From positions 1 to 16,886 of the forward strand of contig JACVCM010000070.1 of the NCBI GenBank assembly GCA_016742125.1: a DNA stretch of 16,886 bases, in the 5' to 3' direction. The stretch comes from Sphingomonadaceae bacterium. GTDB lineage: Bacteria > Pseudomonadota > Alphaproteobacteria > Sphingomonadales > Sphingomonadaceae. The notes beneath the pieces were generated by a model that saw nothing but the letters and a program-made list of their open reading frames with translations, ran no database searches and was not told where the DNA came from. Both the position numbers and the translations under genes were made by a program. Positions 7,251 to 15,292 of this stretch are shown piece by piece. Each line of letters opens with the position of its first letter. Position 1 is the stretch's first letter.

Positions 7251-7869
7251 TGAAACGGGCCTCCAGCTTTTCAACCGCTGCTCGGGTCAGGACCAGCGTT
7301 TCATGCTTCAAAATGTCGTAAACATTGGCACCAACCGCAGGCATCACGTTGATACCGACGAGGTTGGCCGAAGCCTTGCGGAAATTGTCACTCACCGCCT
7401 CACCGTCGATGACGAGGGTGGTTTTGCCGAAACCGAGCTTGCCAACCTGACCCTTCAGTTCCTTCGTCTTGGCGGCCTTCAGATCAAGGTCTTCCAGAAC
7501 GATGAGCGAACCGGCCTTGGCCTTACTCGACAACGCCATTTTCAGGCCGAGCGCACGGATTTTCTTGTTCAATGACGGGTTGAAGTCACGCAGGCGTGCG
7601 CCGTGCGCCTTACCACCGCCAATGAAGATCGGGGCAGCGCGGTCGCCGTGACGGGCGGTACCACCACCTTTTTGACGGCCGAACTTCTTGCCGGTGCGGG
7701 CAACGTCCGAACGCTCACGGGTCGGACGAGCCGTGCCGCGAGCCTTCTCACGCTGCCAGGTGACGACGCGATGCAGAATGTCGGCGCGCGGCTCTACGCC
7801 GAATACGTCGTCATTCAGGTCGATGTCGCCCTTGGCTTTGGCATCGAGGGTTTGAACCTTGAGCTTCAT
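7243..7869 (-). CDS. rplD: 50S ribosomal protein L4
   Basis: L4 organises domain I of 23S rRNA and reaches into the exit tunnel. In E. coli it also represses its own S10 operon. The 208-residue protein has the tunnel loop at about 45-95, with TGKKFGRQKGGGTARHGDR and PIFIGGGKAHGARLRDF. The rest of the fold shows LNKKIRALGLKMALSSKAK and a C-terminal domain ending EKLEARFNG. A strong AAGGAGG overlaps the end of rplC, and the intergenic gap is 3 bases. The E. coli L4-binding leader lies upstream of rpsJ. Here the most structured RNA candidate is instead downstream of rpsJ (8761-8969). Confidence 0.98.
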   Translation of the reverse strand: MKLKVQTLDAKAKGDIDLNDDVFGVEPRADILHRVVTWQREKARGTARPTRERSDVARTGKKFGRQKGGGTARHGDRAAPIFIGGGKAHGARLRDFNPSLNKKIRALGLKMALSSKAKAGSLIVLEDLDLKAAKTKELKGQVGKLGFGKTTLVIDGEAVSDNFRKASANLVGINVMPAVGANVYDILKHETLVLTRAAVEKLEARFNG

Positions 7870-7872
7870 GGT

Positions 7873-8760
7873 TTAGCCCTCCTTCTTTTCGCTGTCGGTT
7901 TCAGCAGTCGCTTCATCCGATGGCTTTTCTTCCCCGGCGTCTGCAGCTGGCGCTTCTTCTGCGGCAGCCTCAACAACGGGAGCAGCTTCAGCAGCAGGCG
8001 CCTCGGCTTCTACGGCTGAAGTATCGGCAACGACTTCCTCGGTTGCGACGACGACTTCTTCTTCCACCACAGGTGCTTCATTGTCGTTCTTCAGCGCGCC
8101 GGGGAATGGCGCCGCTTCCGGGGTCGGAACCTTCACAGCATCACGAACCAGCAACCAGCCGTTTTTCGCGCCCGGCACAGAGCCCTTTACGAAGATAAGG
8201 CCGCGCGCAACGTCGGTACGAACGACTTCGAGATTTTGCTGCGTACGCTGACGATCGCCCATGTGGCCGGCCATCTTCTTGTTCTTGAAAACCTTGCCGG
8301 GGTCCTGACGCTGACCGGTCGAACCATGGGCGCGGTGGGTAATCGAAACGCCGTGCGACGCACGCATACCGCCAAAGCCCCAACGCTTCATGGCACCGGC
8401 AAAGCCCTTACCCTGGGTGTGACCCGTGATGTCGACCAACTGGCCGTTCACAAAATGGTCAGCCGACAAAGCCGCGCCGACGGGCAGCAAGGCATCGGCA
8501 TTGTCCACGCGGAACTCAGCAACGCGAGCCTTGGGCTCGACCTGTGCCTTGGCAAATTCGCCACGCTGCGGCTTGTTTACATTTTTCGCTTTGCGGGCTC
8601 CTGCGCCGAGGCGAACGGCAAAATAGCCATCCTTGTCCTCATTGCGGGCACCGACCACCTGGCAGCCTTCCAGCGCCAAGACGGTGACGGGAACGTGACG
8701 GCCGTCTTCATTAAAGAGACGCATCATACCCATCTTTTTCGCGATCACGCCAGTACGCAT
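7873..8760 (-). CDS. rplC: 50S ribosomal protein L3 with acidic C-terminal extension
   Basis: L3 starts 50S assembly and approaches the peptidyl-transferase centre. The family core occupies residues 1 to about 212: MRTGVIAKKMGMMRLFNEDG, FVNGQLVDITGHTQGKGFAG, RWGFGGMRASHGVSITHRAH, and GSTGQRQDPGKVFKNKKMAG. Gln150 matches the E. coli Gln150 that PrmB methylates. Residues about 213-295 are an Ala/Glu/Val-rich acidic tail (for example EEEVVVATEEVVADTSAVEA, ending SEKKEG). This makes the protein 295 residues, against about 209 in E. coli. The tail is probably disordered. A GGAG lies 8 bases before the ATG, and a 209-base structured spacer separates it from rpsJ. Confidence 0.98.
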   Translation of the reverse strand: MRTGVIAKKMGMMRLFNEDGRHVPVTVLALEGCQVVGARNEDKDGYFAVRLGAGARKAKNVNKPQRGEFAKAQVEPKARVAEFRVDNADALLPVGAALSADHFVNGQLVDITGHTQGKGFAGAMKRWGFGGMRASHGVSITHRAHGSTGQRQDPGKVFKNKKMAGHMGDRQRTQQNLEVVRTDVARGLIFVKGSVPGAKNGWLLVRDAVKVPTPEAAPFPGALKNDNEAPVVEEEVVVATEEVVADTSAVEAEAPAAEAAPVVEAAAEEAPAADAGEEKPSDEATAETDSEKKEG

Positions 8761-8969
8761 GATCCATACTCCACTTTATGTCAGAGGCCCGGCTGGCAGG
8801 ATTGCCAGGAGGGCGTGACGCCTATTCCAGCCCAATTTTGAAACATGCCCCGTCCGGGCCAGGCACCGAATGCTCAACATGCGAGCAATTCGGCAAGACG
8901 GGGAACGCGGCCCGGGCCAATTTACTCCGAAGAGTGACGCCCGGCGGTATTCCTATGTCTGACTGACTG
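8761..8969 (-). promoter_or_regulatory. Structured rpsJ-rplC spacer, candidate leader or repeat element
   Basis: This 209-base gap interrupts an otherwise gapless operon and can form several hairpins in the minus-strand RNA. (1) 8924-8935 is a 4-bp stem closed by a UUCG tetraloop. (2) 8848-8903 is an outer CCCCGTC/GACGGGG stem enclosing a 10-bp stem with one bulged U (8866-8875 with 8883-8893). (3) 8793-8808 is a perfect 6-bp stem with a 4-base loop. The segment 8786-8792 can also pair with 8854-8860 or 8912-8918, so alternative folds are possible. I found no convincing promoter or U-tract. It could be a ribosomal-protein-binding leader, an RNA-processing site or an inserted repeat; the sequence does not decide. 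Confidence 0.5.
8822..8920 (-). CDS. Possible 32-residue ORF in the rpsJ-rplC spacer, doubtful
   Basis: A TTG at 8920 follows a GGAG by 4 bases and opens a 32-codon frame ending in TAG. The product ends in VPGPDGACFKIGLE and contains two cysteines. The same frame is open upstream of the TTG as far as a TGA inside the end of rpsJ, without an ATG or GTG. The 12 bases around the GGAG also occur at the fusA ribosome-binding site. I do not recognise the product. It overlaps the main hairpin completely, so it may be a chance open frame, a leader peptide or part of a repeat. Confidence 0.15.
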   Translation of the reverse strand: MARAAFPVLPNCSHVEHSVPGPDGACFKIGLE

Positions 8970-9281
8970 TTAAGCCAGCTTGATCTCCACGTTCACGCCG
9001 GCAGCAAGATCGAGCTTCATCAGCGCGTCTACAGTCTGCGGCGTGGGCTGCACAATGTCGAGCAACCGCTTGTAAGTGCGAACCTCAAACTGCTCGCGCG
9101 ACTTTTTGTCGACATGCGGGCCGCGGTTCACGGTGAACTTTTCGATACGGGTAGGAAGTGGAATGGGTCCGCGGATAAGCGCGCCGGTGCGGCGTGCGGT
9201 GTCTGCGATATCGCCAGTGGCCTGATCGAGGACGCGATGGTCAAATGCTTTCAGGCGGATGCGAATATTCTGCGTTTCCAT
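8970..9281 (-). CDS. rpsJ: 30S ribosomal protein S10 (NusE)
   Basis: S10 is a head protein of the 30S subunit and also acts as NusE in transcription antitermination. I chose the ATG at 9281, giving METQNIRIRLKAFDHRVLDQ and exactly 103 residues, the same as E. coli. The alternative TTG at 9299 adds six residues with no family support. Conserved regions are RGPIPLPTRIEKFTVNRGPH (43-62), VDKKSREQFEVRTYKRLLDI and TVDALMKLDLAAGVNVEIKL. A GGTG precedes the start. The gap to tuf is 158 bases and holds the tuf hairpin. No clear promoter for rpsJ is visible there, so readthrough from tuf is possible. Confidence 0.98.
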   Translation of the reverse strand: METQNIRIRLKAFDHRVLDQATGDIADTARRTGALIRGPIPLPTRIEKFTVNRGPHVDKKSREQFEVRTYKRLLDIVQPTPQTVDALMKLDLAAGVNVEIKLA

Positions 9282-9387
9282 GGGTTCACCAATTTCCAAA
9301 TTCTATCAATATCAAAGAGCCGAAAAACAGCCAGTCCGACTTGCCTTTTTGGAAGCCGGAGCAGCTGTTCTGAAATTCATTAAACCG

Positions 9388-9425
9388 CCCGCCGGACCCC
9401 GAAACGAATCAGGGGGTCCGGCGGG
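9388..9425 (-). terminator. Long perfect hairpin after tuf, probable terminator
   Basis: A 13-bp perfect GC-rich inverted repeat (9388-9400 with 9413-9425, 12-base loop) lies 14 bases after the tuf stop. On the minus strand the stem is followed by CGGTTTAATG, so the U-tract is short and interrupted. On the plus strand no T-run follows at all. It most likely acts as a weak terminator, or as a 3'-end stabilising or processing hairpin that allows partial readthrough into rpsJ. Confidence 0.6.
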
Positions 9426-9439
9426 ATGCGCGGCCTATA

Positions 9440-10633
9440 TTACTTCGAGATTGCGCTGACAACCCCTGAACCGACGGTGCGGCCACCTTCGCGGATCGCG
9501 AAGCGGAGACCCGGGTCCATTGCGATCGGCGCAATCAACTTGACCGAAATGGTCACATTGTCACCAGGCATCACCATTTCGGTGCCCTCGGGAAGGATCA
9601 CTTCGCCGGTCACGTCAGTGGTGCGGAAGTAGAATTGCGGACGATAGTTCGCGAAGAACGGCGTGTGACGGCCACCTTCATCCTTCGACAAAACATAGAT
9701 TTCTGCCGAAAACCCGGTGTGCGGCGTAACCGAACCTGGCTTGCAGAGAACCTGGCCACGCTCAACTTCTTCACGGCCTACGCCGCGAACCAGTGCGCCG
9801 ATATTGTCGCCGGCTTCACCCTGATCGAGCAGCTTGCGGAACATTTCCACGCCAGTGACAGTGGTCTTCTTGGTATCGCGGATGCCGACGATTTCGACTT
9901 CCTCGCCAACCTTGACGATGCCGGTTTCAACGCGGCCGGTCACAACGGTACCACGACCAGAGATCGAGAACACGTCTTCGACAGGCATCAGGAAGGGCTT
10001 GTCAACCGGACGGTCGGGCTGCGGGATATAATCGTCAACTGCCTGCATCAGCTCAAGGATCGAATCCTTGCCAATATTGTCGTCGCGGCCTTCAAGAGCG
10101 GCAAGCGCCGAACCCTTGACGATTGGAATATCGTCGCCCGGGAAGTCGTAGCTCGACAGCAGTTCGCGGACTTCCATTTCGACGAGCTCGAGGATTTCGG
10201 CGTCATCGACCTGGTCGACCTTGTTCATGTACACGACGAGCGAAGGCACGCCAACCTGACGAGCGAGCAGGATGTGCTCACGGGTCTGCGGCATCGGGCC
10301 GTCGGCTGCGTTGACGACCAGGATCGCGCCGTCCATCTGCGCAGCACCGGTGATCATGTTCTTCACATAGTCAGCGTGGCCGGGGCAGTCGACATGTGCA
10401 TAGTGACGGTTGTTGGTTTCATATTCGACGTGCGCGGTCGAAATGGTGATGCCGCGCTCGCGCTCTTCAGGCGCCTTATCGATATTGGCGAAGTCGACCG
10501 CTGCGTTCCCCGCAACGTTATCCGCCAGAACCTTGGTGATCGCTGCAGTCAGCGTGGTCTTGCCATGGTCAACGTGACCGATGGTGCCAATGTTGCAGTG
10601 CGGTTTCGTCCGCTCAAACTTAGCCTTTGCCAT
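9440..10633 (-). CDS. tuf: Elongation factor Tu
   Basis: EF-Tu delivers aminoacyl-tRNA to the ribosomal A site as a ternary complex with GTP. The 397-residue protein is full length. Nucleotide-binding motifs are G1 GHVDHGKT (19-26), G2 RGITI (60-64), G3 DCPGH (82-86) and G4 NKVD (137-140). The catalytic histidine is H86, and domains 2 and 3 follow intact. An AAGG Shine-Dalgarno lies 9 bases before the ATG. A dedicated promoter lies at 10703-10731. The gene is separated from fusA by two accessory genes and a terminator, so its expression need not follow the str operon. Only one tuf copy is present in this window. Confidence 0.99.
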   Translation of the reverse strand: MAKAKFERTKPHCNIGTIGHVDHGKTTLTAAITKVLADNVAGNAAVDFANIDKAPEERERGITISTAHVEYETNNRHYAHVDCPGHADYVKNMITGAAQMDGAILVVNAADGPMPQTREHILLARQVGVPSLVVYMNKVDQVDDAEILELVEMEVRELLSSYDFPGDDIPIVKGSALAALEGRDDNIGKDSILELMQAVDDYIPQPDRPVDKPFLMPVEDVFSISGRGTVVTGRVETGIVKVGEEVEIVGIRDTKKTTVTGVEMFRKLLDQGEAGDNIGALVRGVGREEVERGQVLCKPGSVTPHTGFSAEIYVLSKDEGGRHTPFFANYRPQFYFRTTDVTGEVILPEGTEMVMPGDNVTISVKLIAPIAMDPGLRFAIREGGRTVGSGVVSAISK

Positions 10634-10702
10634 TTTATCAAACCTTTTTCTGTATTAGGTAATTATGATCAGTTGGGACGAAGCCTGCTGAATCGAGCGC
10701 CG

Positions 10703-10731
10703 CCATTAGAGCGAAGCCGGAATAAAGGCAA
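10703..10731 (-). promoter_or_regulatory. Predicted sigma70 promoter of tuf
   Basis: TTGCCT (-35, at 10726-10731) and TAATGG (-10, at 10703-10708) are separated by exactly 17 bases. The same spacing and the same TAATGGCG element occur in the rpsL promoter at 15821-15849, which supports both calls. Transcription would begin about 60 bases before the tuf ATG. The boxes are found by eye and depart from the E. coli consensus at the -10. Confidence 0.6.
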
Positions 10732-10805
10732 GAGACTCATTCTGCATATCGGAAATTGTCTGTTTTGCCCTGAAAATGGGTGGCCGGGGCGTTCGCCAAA
10801 GCCCG

Positions 10806-11429
10806 TCAGAAATCATAACCGAACAGTTCAATGTCGCGCGCGTAGAGTCGGGCGACGCCATCGATCATTTCTTGATCATAATAATCCCGATAATCGCCAC
10901 GGCGTGAACGGTTGGCGTGATCGAGCGGGGCCGTCTGGATCCGAAGCTGCGCAGCAATGGTATCATAGGATGCCTGCATCGTTTCGACCTTGCCGACCAG
11001 ATCGGCCTGTAACTCTCCGTCCGGCCCGGTCAGAAAAAGATATTGCGGCCGGAAAATGATGTGGTTGTGCGGCGGCTGCACAAACAAGAAATGCCGCATC
11101 ACGCCTTTTGGGTCGCGATCGAATGCGCCGGTCTTGCTCGTCGCGAAGGCGCAATAGGAGACGAAACGGTCAAAAGGATTACGGACAAATGCGAATTTCA
11201 GATAGCTACTGAAATCATCCTCTCCCAGAAAGGGCCTGACCTGCTGAAAGCTTAAATGGCCGTGCCTCAGCGCTGCCAGTTCGGGGAAGGGAAATCGCTT
11301 TTCTACAAACAGAAAGGCCTGTTCCATGTCGTCTGGACCCATGTGTTGACGCAGCGCCTGTCGCACCGAATGTGTGCCTGTTTTGGGAACAGCCGCAAAA
11401 ATGAAACGGTGTTTGCGCGAGATGATCAT
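10806..11429 (-). CDS. Sulfotransferase family protein (PAPS-dependent)
   Basis: Probably transfers a sulfo group from PAPS to a hydroxyl or amine of an unknown acceptor. The 207-residue protein shows a 5'-phosphosulfate-binding loop VPKTGTHSV (14-22), a 3'-phosphate-binding segment FVRNPFDRFVSYC (81-93) and a HGHLSF motif (56-61). The central FRPQYLFLTGPDG (126-138) and terminal YARDIELFGYDF also fit the sulfotransfer_2 type, which includes carbohydrate sulfotransferases. No signal peptide or membrane segment is seen, so it should be cytoplasmic. It starts 4 bases after the oxygenase gene with no clear Shine-Dalgarno, suggesting translational coupling and a joint pathway. No convincing terminator lies between it and tuf. 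The acceptor cannot be inferred. Confidence 0.88.
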   Translation of the reverse strand: MIISRKHRFIFAAVPKTGTHSVRQALRQHMGPDDMEQAFLFVEKRFPFPELAALRHGHLSFQQVRPFLGEDDFSSYLKFAFVRNPFDRFVSYCAFATSKTGAFDRDPKGVMRHFLFVQPPHNHIIFRPQYLFLTGPDGELQADLVGKVETMQASYDTIAAQLRIQTAPLDHANRSRRGDYRDYYDQEMIDGVARLYARDIELFGYDF

Positions 11430-11433
11430 CGGC

Positions 11434-12381
11434 TTACGCCGCCATGGTTTGAGTCGGTGATGGCACCGCGACCATGAATATTAGCGCATTAAGACTATGG
11501 TCGAAGGGCACGGCGTTGTGCAGCATGATGCGGCCTGCTCCAGTGCGCTTCAAATCGTCACGGGCACGCGCAATCAGTTGATGGTAACGCGGCAAGCCTT
11601 CAAGGGTCGGACCGAATTGCGCCCAGGCCGCAGCCCATGCAGTGGCGAACCGATCGAGTGCCTGAGCGACAGCGGGCAATTCGGGCGCATCGGGTGCCTG
11701 CCGGACCAGAAAGTCGATATGACAACGCACTTCCCATGACGACATTATTTCCGGCGTATTGATCCGTTCAAAAGCCAGATCGGTAATGGGCGTGGTGCCG
11801 GGGGGTACAAATTTTGCGGGTAACTCCTGCTGCGCTGAATGCCGGGTTTCGACCATAAGGTCCCACAATTTTTCGCCCCCGACCGTGTCAAGCACCAGGT
11901 GTATACGTTTGTCGTTACCCGAATTGCGGACGTTGTGCAGACAGAAGGAATCAAACGCCCAACATTCACCAGCCTTCATGTGCACGGTGCGGTCGTCGCA
12001 GGTAAATTCGACCCCGGGGTTTGTAATAACCGGGATGTGCAGCCGCAAATGCGTACGCCAGTAATAGCCTACGTCCACATGATTGGGCACATCGGCAGAC
12101 GCCGCCAGTCCCATCAGCCGACTCCGTCCCCAGACCGCACCGAGATCGGCCATGATTTCCATGATATAGGGGCAGCGCCGCAGGTGCTCGGTCGGCTCCA
12201 TTGGCCCTGCAAAGCCGTTGGTAATGGCGCCGCCCGGGGTAATGAGCGGAACTGCGTCATTGCCGGGGAGCTTGCCCGGATGAGCAATCCACGCACTTTG
12301 AGGCAAGGCCAATACCTCCGCTGCAAGCGTTTCTGCACAATATTGCCGCGGCAACTTTAGCAGGGGTACGTCCAGTTTCAT
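11434..12381 (-). CDS. Aspartyl/asparaginyl beta-hydroxylase-fold 2-oxoglutarate oxygenase
   Basis: Predicted Fe(II)/2-oxoglutarate-dependent hydroxylase of the AspH/LpxO superfamily; the substrate is unknown. In the 315-residue protein the jelly-roll core spans roughly 85-170. NHVDVGYYWRTHLRLHIPVI (100-119) carries the iron ligand H101, with D103 beside it. AGECWAFDSFCLHNVRN (137-153) carries H149, and KRIHLVLD (158-165) carries R159, the likely 2-oxoglutarate-binding arginine. The C-terminal 130 residues match nothing I recognise. No signal peptide or membrane anchor is seen, unlike LpxO proteins. An in-frame TGA directly before the ATG makes 12381 the only start; a weak AGGG lies 7 bases upstream. 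The gene is the first of a two-gene unit with the sulfotransferase and has its own promoter. Confidence 0.85.
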   Translation of the reverse strand: MKLDVPLLKLPRQYCAETLAAEVLALPQSAWIAHPGKLPGNDAVPLITPGGAITNGFAGPMEPTEHLRRCPYIMEIMADLGAVWGRSRLMGLAASADVPNHVDVGYYWRTHLRLHIPVITNPGVEFTCDDRTVHMKAGECWAFDSFCLHNVRNSGNDKRIHLVLDTVGGEKLWDLMVETRHSAQQELPAKFVPPGTTPITDLAFERINTPEIMSSWEVRCHIDFLVRQAPDAPELPAVAQALDRFATAWAAAWAQFGPTLEGLPRYHQLIARARDDLKRTGAGRIMLHNAVPFDHSLNALIFMVAVPSPTQTMAA

Positions 12382-12445
12382 TCATCAGCCCTGTTTGTCA
12401 GCGGCGGCGGTAGGCTTGCCATCGATCTCTAAATCCAGACAATGC

Positions 12446-12461
12446 GGCCACGATAGTGGCC
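12446..12461 (-). promoter_or_regulatory. Inverted repeat over the -10 box, possible operator
   Basis: GGCCAC and GTGGCC form a perfect 6-bp inverted repeat with a 4-base spacer. It covers the predicted -10 box of the oxygenase promoter. Such placement suits a repressor site or a start-proximal RNA hairpin. No regulator gene lies nearby, so the reading is tentative. Confidence 0.4.
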
Positions 12462-12478
12462 AGGATCAATATCGTCAA
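12450..12478 (-). promoter_or_regulatory. Predicted sigma70 promoter of the oxygenase-sulfotransferase unit
   Basis: TTGACG (-35, 12473-12478) and TATCGT (-10, 12450-12455) are separated by 17 bases. They lie about 70 bases before the oxygenase start and just downstream of the fusA terminator. That position fits a separate transcription unit. The start site would be near 12443, leaving a leader of about 60 bases. Confidence 0.6.
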
Positions 12479-12487
12479 AGAAAGTCT

Positions 12488-12504
12488 GATGTCGCAAGAT
12501 GTCG
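12488..12504. repeat. Two 7-bp direct repeats upstream of the -35 box
   Basis: GATGTCG occurs at 12488-12494 and again at 12498-12504, repeating every 10 bp, which is close to one helical turn. The pair sits about 10 bp upstream of the predicted -35 box, where activators commonly bind. Two short copies may also be chance. Confidence 0.35.
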
Positions 12505-12544
12505 GGCTGCTTGCAACCAGTTATGCAAGGAGGGATGGCGTACG

Positions 12545-12575
12545 AAAAAGGGGGCATGCCGACGCACGCCCCCTT
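12545..12575 (-). terminator. Intrinsic terminator of fusA (str operon)
   Basis: On the minus strand a 12-bp stem (11 Watson-Crick pairs and one G-U) with a GTCG tetraloop (12548-12575) leads straight into five T residues. It begins 28 bases after the fusA stop. The GC-rich stem followed by a U-tract is a textbook rho-independent terminator. It separates rpsL-rpsG-fusA from the accessory genes and tuf. Confidence 0.92.
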
Positions 12576-12603
12576 ATTCTGAATTGCAAGATGAAGCAGG
12601 ACC

Positions 12604-14676
<2,073 letters not shown>

Positions 14677-14695
14677 GGTCTTTACTCCGAAGTGT

Positions 14696-14713
14696 GGACC
14701 GCCGAGGCGGCCC
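14696..14713 (-). promoter_or_regulatory. Hairpin just before the fusA ribosome-binding site
   Basis: The minus-strand RNA can form a 7-bp GC-rich stem (one G-U pair) with a 4-base loop, ending about 8 bases before the GGAG of fusA. No U-tract follows, so it is not a terminator. It could tune fusA translation or stabilise the upstream message. This is a structural observation only. Confidence 0.35.
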
Positions 14714-14721
14714 GAAGGGGA

Positions 14722-14768
14722 TTACCAGCGAATATGCAAACCCGCTGTTACCAGCGGTAGTGTGCAAA
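14722..14768 (-). repeat. Degenerate tandem duplication of the rpsG 3' end
   Basis: The last 21 bases of rpsG (14748-14768, encoding FAHYRW and stop) are echoed at 14722-14740. Both copies begin TTTGCA and end in the identical nine bases CGCTGGTAA. The second copy has lost two bases and its remnant is non-coding. It looks like an old short tandem duplication left in the rpsG-fusA spacer. Confidence 0.5.
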
Positions 14769-15218
14769 CGCGCGGTTGGCTTCAGCCATACGGTGCGTAT
14801 CTTCACGTTTTTTGACAGCGTTACCGCGGTTCGATGCGGCATCCATCAGCTCACCCGAAAGCCGCGCAGCCATCGTGGTTTCGCTACGGTTACGCGCAGC
14901 CGAGATCAGCCAGCGAATGGCAAGCGCCTGTGCGCGTTCCGGGCGGACTTCGCAAGGCACCTGATAGGTCGCACCGCCAACGCGGCGGCTGCGGACTTCG
15001 ATGCCCGGCTTAACATTGTCCAGCGCTTCGTGGAACATCTGCAAAGGATCTTTCTTGGCCCGGCTTTCGACGGTCTCAAGGGCGCCATAAACGATGCGTT
15101 CCGCGGCCGACTTTTTACCATCGAGCATGAGGTTGTTCATGAATTTCGACAGCACGATATCCCCGAATTTGGGATCGGGAAGGATGACGCGCTTTTCAGG
15201 ACGACGACGACGTGACAT
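14748..15218 (-). CDS. rpsG: 30S ribosomal protein S7
   Basis: S7 nucleates assembly of the 30S head and contacts E-site tRNA. The 156-residue protein starts MSRRRRPEKRVILPDPKFGD and contains MLDGKKSAAERIVYGALETV, VPCEVRPERAQALAIRWL and the C-terminal ANRAFAHYRW. AGGA lies 8 bases before the ATG. The 74-base gap after rpsL can form a hairpin (15270-15274 with 15286-15290). In E. coli the rpsL-rpsG spacer is the S7 autoregulatory target. Whether this spacer plays that role is inference from position only. Confidence 0.98.
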   Translation of the reverse strand: MSRRRRPEKRVILPDPKFGDIVLSKFMNNLMLDGKKSAAERIVYGALETVESRAKKDPLQMFHEALDNVKPGIEVRSRRVGGATYQVPCEVRPERAQALAIRWLISAARNRSETTMAARLSGELMDAASNRGNAVKKREDTHRMAEANRAFAHYRW

Positions 15219-15292
15219 AATATATTTCCTTTATCTCTCTAAGGCCGATGGCAGCGATTGCGCGCCAACCGGCCAGTGTGATCGAGGCCGAA

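Noticed and set aside
8778..8966. 62-codon plus-strand frame in the rpsJ-rplC spacer
   Set aside because: No neighbouring gene is on this strand, no clear ribosome-binding site was noted, and the GC-rich hairpins open frames on both strands. I left it out.
8761..8969. tRNA gene in the rpsJ-rplC spacer
   Set aside because: I looked for a cloverleaf with T-loop and acceptor pairing. The stems do not match tRNA geometry.
9282..9299. TTG start six codons before the S10 ATG
   Set aside because: The ATG gives exactly the usual 103 residues and the conserved S10 beginning.
10741..10805. Terminator between the sulfotransferase gene and tuf
   Set aside because: Only a short GGGC/GCCC-type stem is present and no U-tract follows directly.
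9635..11059. 474-codon plus-strand open frame antisense to tuf and beyond
   Set aside because: It mirrors tuf codon structure, resembles no protein family, and runs through the tuf promoter and the sulfotransferase gene. It is a shadow of strongly biased coding sequence.
4275..12381. The inserted oxygenase as an L16 arginine hydroxylase
   Set aside because: The known L16 hydroxylase (RoxA/YcfD) is a JmjC-type enzyme, while this is AspH-type. Proximity alone is not evidence.
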